A DNA stretch of 64,000 nucleotides from assembly GCA_964391865.1 (NCBI GenBank), contig CAYMNQ010000002.1, positions 372,001 through 436,000 of the forward strand, in the 5' to 3' direction. The notes under the pieces were generated by a model. The model saw only the letters and a program-made list of their open reading frames with translations, had not been told where the DNA came from and searched no databases. Source of the stretch: DASZQL01 sp964391865. Lineage in GTDB: Bacteria; Planctomycetota; Phycisphaerae; Phycisphaerales; UBA1924. Below, in pieces: positions 44,401 through 52,403 of the stretch. The translations under genes and the position numbers were made by a program. Each line of letters begins with the position of its first letter. The first letter of the stretch is position 1.

Positions 44401-44678
44401 CCGGGGCCGATCTGGCAGCTCGTTGCGGTCGCGGGGCACGCGCCGCCCACCGGATTCGGGCCACGTTCGATCGGGTCAATCGACTCAGCCTCGCTGTCGC
44501 CGGCGAGGAGCGCTTCTTCCCAGGTGAGCTGGGCGAAGGCATTGCCGGAGAGGCCCTTGGAGTCCTTTTCAAACTCAGCCTGAGTCTGCGGGGCGGCGAA
44601 CGACGTCGTCGCGACCGTCAGACCGACCGCCATACCGAGCACGCGCGTAACGGCTCGGATGCTACACCGATAATCCAC
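41415..44678 (-). CDS. Very large secreted cysteine-rich protein with EF-hand C-terminus
   Basis: 1087 residues from GTG 44678: a perfect AGGAGG six bases upstream decides this start over an in-frame ATG 21 bases before. The signal peptide is about residues 1-30 (ending SFAAPQ). The body is rich in Cys, Asn, Thr and Gly, with repeated blocks 'FCVQGLFAFNGG', 'GLSVNSGTCYWAQV', 'NDVCSDVDAVRVI' and 'WYYVTGNGNTINLSMCNLGT', plus several 'GD/ND' turns, so it is likely a multi-domain surface or matrix protein built of disulfide-rich beta modules. Before the end come 'FGDGTCQDLAPSACVTQNG' and two EF-hand segments ('CCGDVNGDRRVGLPDIAIITGCW', 'GDLDGNGSHGLGDIALVTSNW', given in pieces). No enzymatic motif was recognised. 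Confidence 0.8.
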   Translation of the reverse strand: MDYRCSIRAVTRVLGMAVGLTVATTSFAAPQTQAEFEKDSKGLSGNAFAQLTWEEALLAGDSEAESIDPIERGPNPVGGACPATATSCQIGPGTTANTTTLFDVYDDFNPAVSGTFTQFCVQGLFAFNGGTGFAQCTPTNRNVNWRITFYPSDANRLPNCAAAVSTAVNALQTGNRAIFSNEAAPPASSRTVTATNSTSGTFGAFTRFIMSYNLGTGLSVNSGTCYWAQVQYLPPAPVTCWFLWEQQSTMDTAGDNLGTQTEPGRCPEFGDLRVFEFTFCFNLTMQSGGVGGVCPVLTPPVNGECATRLTVACESSVLVNNLLEPNNPLDPLQSCDTRGNRPNATVWFQFRPDADSGGNVTVDTCSTNGLARDSILTAYRINNVADPCNSLVEISCNDDGCDGPAPSGGANLLSQLCLTNLSLSQDFVVMLATFDNTSNRGGYIVRVRCPGPVTPPANDVCSDVDAVRVIPSTISATTNCASIDPLAYDCGTEVNGVGPGVWYYVTGNGNTINLSMCNLGTTFDTQISVYCGSCAAPQCIAGADDEGSCAPQTELSFCSEVGRRYYILVHGFFATGDFVFTIQNGAACSVPPQVCDVCTIPACPMGAINELEVCNTNTNGGCNSTPTAFEPINIGDTLCGTCWGAFGTRDTDWFSFTLSQRSIVTWNVQGEFEAATILRNDQCGAAGITFATGAAERCATATTSATLNPGNYVVFIANNGFNGFPCGGPSNFIATLTADPIGCCTVGSTFCYATSADCATLGGVFSTDLGTSVANYNNGSMCAAPAELPLGTVLVLTDDDFELVNLPFSFKYWGEVHDNVGVTSNGYVTFDGFLSAVTQTLPSAGPVDDRIVLYGRDLDPESGGTIETTVLGTAPNRRFYIVYNGITVFGSAEVLVGEIVLFEGSNCIQLRYDSIPTDSVPFDGTNGNFNAGIEAPSGLAGFDVSVAVDGGQTCVEFCPMNSGACGAAGTQACCFGDGTCQDLAPSACVTQNGTPQGAGTSCATVTCPLPVCCGDVNGDRRVGLPDIAIITGCWAQPAACSGGAGDLDGNGSHGLGDIALVTSNWAECCSGAMPACGGGEAAGSPCP

Positions 44679-44723
44679 TAGACACCTCCTCTTCTCCATG
44701 ACGCAGACAATGATGAACAAAGC

Positions 44724-44741
44724 GCCCGCTAACGAGCGGGC
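44724..44741 (-). terminator. Hairpin between two secreted-protein genes
   Basis: GCCCGCT-AACG-AGCGGGC. On the minus strand it is downstream of the gene ending at 44957 and upstream of the 1087-residue gene, followed by gctttg; likely a weak terminator. Confidence 0.55.
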
Positions 44742-44956
44742 AGCGCGGGAACCCTATTTCCCAACATCAAAGAGATACTCGATGCTGGGGGTGTGATCAA
44801 GGTGATTTCGGCAAAATCGCCGATCACCTTCCGATTCGCTGGGAATAACTTCCGCTCGCCCACGTACCCTCCGACCGAACTGACCCGTGCTCAAGTCCGC
44901 AACTCCACCCGACCGGCGAACAACAAGCAGCCTCAAGAAATGATGTGATACACACC

Positions 44957-46903
44957 CTATTGTGGGATATCGCAATCGATGCCCCATTGGTTGATGGTTT
45001 CGGCCAGCTCATTCATTTTGAATGGAGCCTCCCAGTTCAGGATGACCACCGCGAGATCGGCGAGAGAGCGAACTCCATCGCGATTCCAATCCCCTGGGCA
45101 CTCACATGAATCGGGGATGAAGTTTCCGTCGGTATCTCGAAGATTTTTGTTTAGTATTTGTTCGTAATCGGGTTCGCTGTCGTTTGTGCAGTCTGGTGTC
45201 ACGCGGGACCACCACGTTGACCAGCGGTCGTCGATGGAGCTTGGGCCGACATCAAGCGCGGCGTATTCCTGAATCGTCCAGAATGATCGGCCGTCGGCGG
45301 GATCGACGATTGTGGCGCTGTAGTCGCCCCAACGATTGCGCCCGGTTCCGAGCGTTTTGAAGTAGCTGTCCTCGCCCGATTTCAGAGTGAACACGGGGCC
45401 GAAGGCGCCGAAGCGCCACACCTCTTTGAGCGCGGCGGCGGCTTCGACATATCGCGTCGCATCCGCGCGGCTGAAGCCGAGCAGCGCGTCACCCGCTTCG
45501 TTCACCGAAATCGACGGGAAGATCAGATGCGTGTCGGGGCCGTCATCCAACACGCCGCTTTGAGTGATGGGCGATGGGAACGCCGATGGGTTGAGCTGAT
45601 ACCAGAAGACTCCGGTGCGCTCGGAGAGCATGGGATTCATCGGGTCGGGCGATGCGGGGAGCCCGCCCATGTGCGCGAACCACAGCCGCCCGTGGCGCAC
45701 GACGGCGTTCATCATCCGCGCATCGTTCGTCTCGATGCGGTTCGGGTCGCCGAGTTGCGGCGCATCGCGCAGCAGCGCGCCGAAGTTCGTCGGCACTTTC
45801 ACCAGACCGGTGTCGCCCATGAACGCGTTCTCCATCGGCATCCAGACGGGCGCGCTGGGCGTGCCTTCGAGGCGCGAGATCGCGAGAAGGAACGTGCCGT
45901 CGGCTTCGTCGAAGCGGAAGGTGTTCTTCGCAAGGTACAGCGGGCCGGAGTCGCTCGCGTCGAGATGGTGCGCGGGCGCGAGGGTGAGGCCCGTGGGGCC
46001 GAGGTCTGGGTCCTCGTCGAAACCGGTGTTGAAGACGCTGACGGTGATCGTGCCCCCCGGCACAAGGGCGGTGTTCTTGTCGATGACCCACATCTTCACG
46101 CCGCTGGTGGTCGGCGGGTCGGTGACGGCGATGGGGAACAGGTTGTTGGTGATCGCGATCCAGCGGGAGTTCACGCCGAAGCCAGGGTAATCGGCCCAGC
46201 GCACGCCCGCGGCATCGGCGAGAAACTCGTAGTACGTCCACGCGCCGGTGGGGTCGCTGGTATCAGAGATCGCGAAGAAGACGCGCGAGTTCACCGAGCG
46301 CGAGCCGGCGTCGGCGCACGCGATCCATCGCCCGCTCGGCGCGTCGTACAGCAGGTGCGGGTCGAACGCGGGGCGGTTCAGGGGCGAGAAGAACCGCGCG
46401 AGGGAGATGATTCCCAGGTCGTCGCCGGCGCGGGAGTGGATGCGCACCTGGCTGTTGAGCATGGTCATGACGTGCATCGGCCCGACGGCGCCGTTGGTGT
46501 CGGGCGGGATGCGCGTGGCGTTGTCGAGGATCGCAAGGAACGAGGGCGTGATGATTGGATTCGCGATGCCGAATGGAGCGAGGCCGCCGCCGCGCGGCGC
46601 ATCCGCCAATTGCACCGTTCTCAATTCAAAATCCCCACTCCGATCCCAACTCTGTGCCCTCTGTGCTCTCTGTGGTGAGTGTCTTATTCCTGACGGGAAC
46701 GGCATGGGCATCGGCGCGTGATCGTCAACGATCGGCGGCGGGGGATCGCGCTTCGCCGCCGATTCGCGCGCGAGGAGTTCGGCCCACGTGGCGCGCCCGC
46801 CGGCGGGGACCTGCGCGGTCTCGGTGGGCTCGACCACGCGCTGGCGCGCGAAGGTCGGCGCGGCGCACAGAAACACGAGCATCGCCAACATCGAGCATCG
46901 CAT
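44957..46903 (-). CDS. Secreted protein with EF-hand C-terminus and an embedded cacagag repeat
   Basis: 648 residues from ATG 46903. A clear signal peptide (MRCSMLAMLVFLCAAPTFA) favours this start although the frame is open for 167 codons upstream. Part of that extension is repeat-derived. The mature protein has 'NTRIPPDTNGAVGPMHVMTMLNSQVRIHSR'-like and 'LSRTGVFWYQL' segments, resembling Phycisphaerae surface proteins with a large beta-propeller-like body ('FFAISDTSDPTGAWTYYEFLAD', 'WIAITNNLFPIAV'), and ends 'CECPGDWNRDGVRSLADLAVVILNW'-type EF-hand/dockerin sequence. Residues about 75-85 (SPQRAQRAQSWD) are the translation of a cacagag-type repeat monomer at 46650-46679. Ribosome site weak. 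Function unknown. Confidence 0.78.
   Translation of the reverse strand: MRCSMLAMLVFLCAAPTFARQRVVEPTETAQVPAGGRATWAELLARESAAKRDPPPPIVDDHAPMPMPFPSGIRHSPQRAQRAQSWDRSGDFELRTVQLADAPRGGGLAPFGIANPIITPSFLAILDNATRIPPDTNGAVGPMHVMTMLNSQVRIHSRAGDDLGIISLARFFSPLNRPAFDPHLLYDAPSGRWIACADAGSRSVNSRVFFAISDTSDPTGAWTYYEFLADAAGVRWADYPGFGVNSRWIAITNNLFPIAVTDPPTTSGVKMWVIDKNTALVPGGTITVSVFNTGFDEDPDLGPTGLTLAPAHHLDASDSGPLYLAKNTFRFDEADGTFLLAISRLEGTPSAPVWMPMENAFMGDTGLVKVPTNFGALLRDAPQLGDPNRIETNDARMMNAVVRHGRLWFAHMGGLPASPDPMNPMLSERTGVFWYQLNPSAFPSPITQSGVLDDGPDTHLIFPSISVNEAGDALLGFSRADATRYVEAAAALKEVWRFGAFGPVFTLKSGEDSYFKTLGTGRNRWGDYSATIVDPADGRSFWTIQEYAALDVGPSSIDDRWSTWWSRVTPDCTNDSEPDYEQILNKNLRDTDGNFIPDSCECPGDWNRDGVRSLADLAVVILNWEAPFKMNELAETINQWGIDCDIPQ
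46650..46679. repeat. cacagag-type repeat arm R3 inside a coding region
   Basis: Plus strand: ctctgtgccctctgtgctct followed by ctgtggtgag. It matches the right arm of element R1 (27470-27499) except for one to two bases, and no left arm is nearby. It is in frame with the minus-strand secreted protein, where it gives SPQRAQRAQS. Confidence 0.85.
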
Positions 46904-47147
46904 GGCCGAGCCGAGCCCCGGGCATGGCACCCATGTGGCACAGATCACGCGGCGGCGATCGTCCGAGAACACGACAACACGAGTTGAGAGTGGCATCCCG
47001 GGAAGTATGCCCCGTGATTCGCGCGATGCCAGCGGATTGGCGCGAGCGACGCCGCGAAACGAGCCGCGACCGTGACGGAGCGGCTTACTCTGCCTCTCGC
47101 TGCTGCGCACTCCGCGCGTCGCGTGTCGAACCGATGGAGCGGACAGA

Positions 47148-47314
47148 CTGATCTCCGAGACGCGGAACTCGGAAAGAAGAAGCCACAGATGGACACAGAT
47201 GGACACAGACGAGAAGAGGTGAGTCCGTACTGCTTCTTTTCTTATCTGTGTCAGTCTGTGTCCATCCGCGGCAAATTCTTCTCCTCTCCGCGTTCTCTGC
47301 GTCTCTTCGGTGAA
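47148..47314. repeat. Nested inverted repeat R4 (gccacagatggacac type)
   Basis: The inner arms 47181-47210 (agccacagatggacacagat...) and 47241-47273 (...gtctgtgtccatccgcggc) are near complements. The outer arms 47150-47180 (ctccgagacgcggaactcgg...) and 47276-47314 (ctctccgcgttctctgcgtc... then ttcggtgaa) match more loosely. The same units appear in R2 and R5. It lies between the BFD-like gene and the upstream region of the secreted-protein gene. Confidence 0.8.
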
Positions 47315-47318
47315 ACAT

Positions 47319-47618
47319 TCAAGCGGGGTGCGTCTCCCGGTCGGCTTCTTCGTCGCTGCTCGGGCGCTCGCCGGTCTTGCGGTACTTGGCGCGGCGGGCG
47401 GCATATTCCTCGGGCGAGACGCTGAGGTCGGGCTCCCCGCCGCGGATGTGCTCGGCGTGGAGTTTGCGCAGGAACGGCACGCACCACTGGCAGCCGGTCC
47501 CCGCGCTGAGGCATTCGCTGATCAGCGACGCGACGGGAGGATTCTCGCGCGCGAGAAAGCTGCGGATCTTCCGCAGAGGGACGTGGAAGCACAGGCACAC
47601 GTCGTCGTCGGGGTGCAT
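47319..47618 (-). CDS. BFD-like [2Fe-2S]-binding protein
   Basis: A 99-residue protein. CLCFHVPLRKIRSFL gives a CxC pair at about residues 8-10, and 'SLISECLSAGTGCQWCVPFLRKLHAEH' gives C-x6-C and the CxxC pair (GCQWC). This is the four-cysteine pattern (CxC...CxxC) of the BFD-like [2Fe-2S] domain found in bacterioferritin-associated ferredoxin and in NirB/NasB-type proteins. The tail is charged and disordered-looking ('SPEEYAARRAKYRKTGER'). It probably serves in iron storage release or as a small electron carrier. The stop is 5 nt from the nested repeat R4. It lies 27 nt downstream of the 1554-residue gene on the same strand, so it could be the last gene of the pilus-type operon, which would be unusual. 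Confidence 0.72.
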   Translation of the reverse strand: MHPDDDVCLCFHVPLRKIRSFLARENPPVASLISECLSAGTGCQWCVPFLRKLHAEHIRGGEPDLSVSPEEYAARRAKYRKTGERPSSDEEADRETHPA

Positions 47619-47645
47619 GACGCGGGGATGGTACGCCCGCGCCGA

Positions 47646-50600
47646 TCAGCCGCTGGCCTTGGGCAGTTCGACGAGCAGGAGAATCTTCGGGCGGTCGGTG
47701 GGCTGGCGGACGTTGGAGCGGTCGAAGACGCCGAGCCAGCGGCTCTCGTAGACGGGGCGGAAGGCGTCGTCCTTCATGGCATTGAGCGGATTGCCGGCGA
47801 CGCGGATGCCCTCGATGGATTTGGGGTCGTAGCCTCGGATGATGAACCAGGCGATGAAGACATCGCTGCGGGTCGTGACGGAGTTGGCGACGCCGTGGAA
47901 GAGGCCGAGGCGTTCTTCGGCGTCGTTGTCGGAGGCGACCTGATTGTTAAAGCTGGTGAAGGGTTGCTTGCCCATTTCACTGGTACCGACCGCGTGGTAG
48001 AGGAAGCCCTTCTGATAGTCCGAAAGGGCCGCGATATCGGCTTGGCCAAGCCGTGCGGGGTCTTGCGACCAGCGACCAAGGACGGCGAGTTCGCCGACGT
48101 TGACGAAGCCGGCGGGCAGATCGTCCCGGAAGTCCGTCGTCGAGGACATGATTGTGTCGCGCAGCCCGCTGCCGACGGGGGCCGTCGAGATGCCGGTGAT
48201 CTCCTGCGGCGTGGGGGACCGGTTCGGGATCGCCGACGAAGGAGTTTGCTCGCGGTAGTCGAGCATCGCTTCAATGCGTGCGGAGCCGTTGGGATCGGCG
48301 GGCAGCGGGACTCCCGACGACCCCACGCCCGACACGCTGAGCGCGGGCGCGAGGTACGGCACCATTTCGAGCACGCGGCGCGGTGCGGTGTTGATGTTGA
48401 TACGACCTTGCGTCTTGGTGATGCCCTCGGCCAGGAGCCGCTCGACCGGCGCGTGCGGCTCGAAGATCTCAAACACGCGGAGCGCGAGCGGCGTGCTCAG
48501 CGAGTCGAGCGTGTTCTCGCCGATGGAGATGTTTGGAACCTGAACGCTGGAGTCGACCGGCTCATCGAACGCGAGCCGCAAGATTGGTCGCGTGAGGTCG
48601 AGCGTGCCCACCGACGGGTTCGGGGCTCCGAGAACGGAGTCTGTCGGCGAGTGGGTGTACTCCACATCTCGGAACAGCCACTCGCCCTTGGTAGTGAGGT
48701 TGGTGAGCGGGATCGAGAGCATGCCCGAGGGCGGGCGCACGGCGAGAATGGCGAGGTCATCGCGCGGCAGGGTGTTCACATAGGTGAACGCCGCCGTGGA
48801 GATCAGTCCCAAGTCGCTCAGCGAGCCGAGGGGGGCGTTCGGCACATGCAACTGGAACGGCGCGATCTGGGACTCGGTGATCAGCCCGTTGGCGGCGCGG
48901 GCGGGGGCGGTTGGCAGAAGCTGGAGTTCGGCTCGGTCGGAGAAGGGCGTTGAGTTCGTGATCGGGCCTGCCACCGTCTGGAACAAGGTCATTGGGTCGA
49001 CGATGACCAACGGGGCGAGCGTGGCGGCGTCGCCGGGGCGCACCGGAGCCAGCCACAGCGCCGCATCGAAGTGGTGGTCGAGCAGGTTGAGTGACCCTTT
49101 GTCGGACTCCATGACATACGCGGGGAAGCCGCCGCCCAGCGGGATGGTGCCGGGGCGCGAGAGCTTCGACCAGAGCGCCACGCGCCCGGCGCGCATCGTC
49201 GGGTCCGCGATTCTGTCGTCCTCGGGCAGTGGCGCGACGGCATAGCCCATCGCCTCCCAGTAACCGATGCCGATCCCCTGGCTGGCGCCGGTGATGTTGC
49301 GATAGCCGGTCGGCGGGTTGTCGAGCTGGAACGAGTACCCGTCGAGCCTCGCGGGGAATCCGAACACATCGGCGTCCGCGCCACTGGGGTTCTCGGGCGG
49401 GCTGAGGCGATCGACGATCACTTCAAACGCGGTGCCGTAGCGGCGGCTCAGCAGCACCGGCGGACGGGCTCGGGGATCGATCGCTTCGAACAAGAGCGCT
49501 TCATTGTTCGGGTCCGGGGCAAGTGGATTGACGACGTGGTCCATCTTGAACACGTTGCTCATGCCGTAGGTCTCGCCGTCGAAGAGATCGGCGATGAAGC
49601 CCGTGGTGTCGCGCAGGGTTTCGCCGGCCGCCGGGATCGTCCCGGTGGGGACGGCATAGAACACCATCGACTGTCCCGGCTCGACATATTGGAACGCGTC
49701 ATCGCTGACCAGGCGGTACGCGATGTCCTGGCTGTCGAGCGTGTTGCGATCGCGCGGGATGCGAACGTAGTAGTCTTGCGTGGACAACCGCCAAGTCCAC
49801 GGGTTCGAGACGCGGACCATAATCACCGAGCAGATCCTGTCGTCCTCGGCGACGGTGCTGTCGGAGGTGTCGTAGATGGCGATGGTCGCGACGTCGGTCA
49901 GGAACAGATGATGTTCGGTGCCGATGACGGTGACGCCGGTCGGCTCGATGCTCTGTGCGGGGATTCTGGGGACGCCGAAGAATGTGGTGGGCAGCGCGTT
50001 CTGGAAGATGCCGCCCTGCGTCAGCGTTGTGCCCATTTCGATGACATCAACCGTGCCGGGGATATCGGTCACGAGCGGGTCGTTGTAGAAGCGGATGACC
50101 GTGGGTAATCCGCCGTCGTCGTTGGGCGGCAGCCCGCCGGGCGGCACGGAGCCATTCGAGTCGATCGCGTCCGCGAGATTCACCGCGAAGGAGAGCGCCG
50201 GGATGATGGCAGCGGAGGCGCCGACGGGCGCGGTCGAGACCGACTTCAGCGCGTTCCAGAACCCGTCCTGCCCGCCGCCGTAGCCCGCGTTGGGATAGCC
50301 GGCGAGGATCTCCCGTTCGTTATAAGTCGCGGAGAGCACTTCATCGAGCGGCGTGGGCAGCGGGCCGTCCGTCGCGAACGGCGCGAGAGCCCAAATCAAC
50401 CCGGAGACGGTTCGCCGCATCAATTCGGGCTTGCGCCGCTGGTACGCGACGATCTCGTCGCCTGCGATCGGGTTCATGAAGTCGCGCAGCCCGATCTTCG
50501 GCATCGGGGTCTGACCGTCGGCGGTCGGGACCGGCGAGTACAGGCTCACGCCGCTGACGGGAGTGATGTATCGGCGGACGGAATCCTTGAGTTGCTCGAG

Positions 50601-52310
50601 CGTGGGGGTGCGCTCGCCGGTGGGGGGGGCAGGGTCGAAGGAGCGGGCTCGGGAGTTGGCTTCCTTGGCGCGCAAGGGGCCGGTGAGGATGCCGGGGCCG
50701 GTGCCGGGGAGATAGCCGCCGGTCTCCGGGCCGTCGAAGGTTTCTTCGATTTTGGAGATGAGCCCGCGGTTGTTGGTGCCGCTGAACGCGAAGAGGTCGA
50801 TCATGTCGCGGAGCGGGTAGCTGCCGGCGCGGGAGAAGGCGGGGCGGTCGGGCGCGGCGCCGATGTAGCGCCAGAAGGCGTCGCGCTGGTCGGGGTTGAG
50901 CTGGCTGCTGCCGAGCTGCCAGGGCGTGTAGGTGGAGCGGACCCACGGGTCTCGGCGGATGCTGCTGCCGTCGGCGGAGATTTCGGCGATGAGTTCGCCC
51001 ACGCCGAGTGTTTGCTCGATGTGGGCGCGGAATTGGCGGGCGATGAGCTGATCGGTGCGGATGGTGCTGGCGTACGCGCCGCTCATGTTGCTCTCGTTGA
51101 GCAGGCGGAAGAGGTCGATGTCGGCGGGGGTGGCACCGGTGGCGATGTCGTCCGCCGACGGGCCGTAGGAGAACTCGATCGACGAGTTGACGTTGATGAG
51201 CGCGCTGGCGTCGACAATGCGGGCGGCGACGACCCACTTCAGGCCATAGAGCTCGCCCAGTGAATCGATCTGCTGCCAGCGTGCGTCGGGGCGGAGGTCG
51301 CCGTCGGTGTCGGCCCACTGCGCTTCGTCGACGGCGTCGAGGACGTCCTGATCGTTGCCCGAGTCGCCGAGCTCGCGGCCGAGCTGCGCCATGTTGAACT
51401 GAATCACAGCGGTGTAATTCACGTTGTCGGGCATCACCTGATTCACGCCGCGCTCGGCCCGGAGGTTGTTGGGCCCGTTGGGATTCGCGGTGTCGGCGAC
51501 GAGCAGGTTGGCGGCGGGGTTGGCGAAGCCGTCGGGTGTGGGATCGGTGAAGAAGCGAGAGAGGTCGGCGTAGAGGCCGTCACCGCGCTGCCACGCCGGG
51601 CGGTCGGAGGTGTTGACGATGCCATCGCCATTCGTGTCCTGAACGAAGCGGTAGGCGCTGCGGAGGTTAGTGATCTGCTGCCACGAGCGCGTGTTGTTGG
51701 GATCGCCCGGGTCCCAGTTCGGGTCGTAGGTGGCCAGCCACGCGTCGTCGGGCAGGGCGGCGAGGTACCGGCGGTTCGACTGCAGCGGAGCGGCGCGCGT
51801 TTCCTCAATGAAGTTGAGCCGAGCCCTCGCCCAGTCCGGGCTGGTGGGCGCGGTGCCCGGCGCGGGGGCGTAGGTGTAGGTGAAGCGCGAGATCGGCGGC
51901 ATGGACAGCCCGGCCTGGAGCGGCGCGGTGAACTGGCGCGTGTTGGTGTAGGGGTAGTCCCACGTCTCGCCGTCCTCGAAGAAGCGCGGCCAGACGTTCA
52001 CGTCGAACCCGTTGACCAGCACGGTGCGCGGGGTGGAGGGTGTAACGACCTTGTTCCCGAACAGGTCGGCGGTGAGCAGCGACTGGATGTCCGAGACCAC
52101 CGCCGTCACCTGCTGCTGGTAGTTCTGCTGGCGCTGCAGGGCGGTCGAGCTGGCGCGGTCCACGCGCACGAGCGTGACATACGCGAGGGCGGCGATGGAG
52201 ACGATCGCGAGGAACGCGAGCGCGAGGAGCACGACCGTACCGCGGCGCGAAGGGGCGCGGGACGGCAGAGCGGCGGCGGACGAGCGAAGGGAACGGAAGA
52301 AGCCGGGCAT
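47646..52310 (-). CDS. Giant GspK/PilX-like pseudopilus protein (1554 residues)
   Basis: Starts with MPGFFRSLRSS then 'SRRGTVVLLALAFLAIVSIAALAYVTLVRVDR', a prepilin-like single N-terminal transmembrane helix of the GspK/PilX kind (not the G-F-T-L-x-E type of the neighbours). The following about 1500 residues are soluble and include 'GRININTAPRRVLEMVPYLAPAL' near the end, which is the GspK hallmark (INTAP, the saposin-like fold around the minor pseudopilin tip). GspK usually has about 320 residues, so this protein is about five times longer. AGGAGG six bases before ATG 52310 supports the start. It is the last and largest gene of the minus-strand operon. It would cap or scaffold the pseudopilus tip in the periplasm (family knowledge plus inference). 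Confidence 0.75.
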   Translation of the reverse strand: MPGFFRSLRSSAAALPSRAPSRRGTVVLLALAFLAIVSIAALAYVTLVRVDRASSTALQRQQNYQQQVTAVVSDIQSLLTADLFGNKVVTPSTPRTVLVNGFDVNVWPRFFEDGETWDYPYTNTRQFTAPLQAGLSMPPISRFTYTYAPAPGTAPTSPDWARARLNFIEETRAAPLQSNRRYLAALPDDAWLATYDPNWDPGDPNNTRSWQQITNLRSAYRFVQDTNGDGIVNTSDRPAWQRGDGLYADLSRFFTDPTPDGFANPAANLLVADTANPNGPNNLRAERGVNQVMPDNVNYTAVIQFNMAQLGRELGDSGNDQDVLDAVDEAQWADTDGDLRPDARWQQIDSLGELYGLKWVVAARIVDASALINVNSSIEFSYGPSADDIATGATPADIDLFRLLNESNMSGAYASTIRTDQLIARQFRAHIEQTLGVGELIAEISADGSSIRRDPWVRSTYTPWQLGSSQLNPDQRDAFWRYIGAAPDRPAFSRAGSYPLRDMIDLFAFSGTNNRGLISKIEETFDGPETGGYLPGTGPGILTGPLRAKEANSRARSFDPAPPTGERTPTLEQLKDSVRRYITPVSGVSLYSPVPTADGQTPMPKIGLRDFMNPIAGDEIVAYQRRKPELMRRTVSGLIWALAPFATDGPLPTPLDEVLSATYNEREILAGYPNAGYGGGQDGFWNALKSVSTAPVGASAAIIPALSFAVNLADAIDSNGSVPPGGLPPNDDGGLPTVIRFYNDPLVTDIPGTVDVIEMGTTLTQGGIFQNALPTTFFGVPRIPAQSIEPTGVTVIGTEHHLFLTDVATIAIYDTSDSTVAEDDRICSVIMVRVSNPWTWRLSTQDYYVRIPRDRNTLDSQDIAYRLVSDDAFQYVEPGQSMVFYAVPTGTIPAAGETLRDTTGFIADLFDGETYGMSNVFKMDHVVNPLAPDPNNEALLFEAIDPRARPPVLLSRRYGTAFEVIVDRLSPPENPSGADADVFGFPARLDGYSFQLDNPPTGYRNITGASQGIGIGYWEAMGYAVAPLPEDDRIADPTMRAGRVALWSKLSRPGTIPLGGGFPAYVMESDKGSLNLLDHHFDAALWLAPVRPGDAATLAPLVIVDPMTLFQTVAGPITNSTPFSDRAELQLLPTAPARAANGLITESQIAPFQLHVPNAPLGSLSDLGLISTAAFTYVNTLPRDDLAILAVRPPSGMLSIPLTNLTTKGEWLFRDVEYTHSPTDSVLGAPNPSVGTLDLTRPILRLAFDEPVDSSVQVPNISIGENTLDSLSTPLALRVFEIFEPHAPVERLLAEGITKTQGRININTAPRRVLEMVPYLAPALSVSGVGSSGVPLPADPNGSARIEAMLDYREQTPSSAIPNRSPTPQEITGISTAPVGSGLRDTIMSSTTDFRDDLPAGFVNVGELAVLGRWSQDPARLGQADIAALSDYQKGFLYHAVGTSEMGKQPFTSFNNQVASDNDAEERLGLFHGVANSVTTRSDVFIAWFIIRGYDPKSIEGIRVAGNPLNAMKDDAFRPVYESRWLGVFDRSNVRQPTDRPKILLLVELPKASG

Positions 52311-52403
52311 CGGTCACCTCCTGCCGAGCGTGGAATAGGCTCGGCGGGCTGCTGGAACACAAACCGGAAGGTCGCTGGGCGCGCGGTTCAGTCGGTCGAT
52401 GAC

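Noticed and set aside
40749..44681. 1310-codon open frame antisense to the large secreted-protein gene
   Set aside because: The opposite strand has a perfect AGGAGG start, a signal peptide, EF-hand repeats and a terminator. The antisense translation is low-complexity Ala/Gly/Val/Arg/Asp.
46904..47404. N-terminal extension of the secreted protein gene
   Set aside because: The frame is open, but the extension is partly translation of the nested repeat R4 and would bury the clear signal peptide that begins at 46903.
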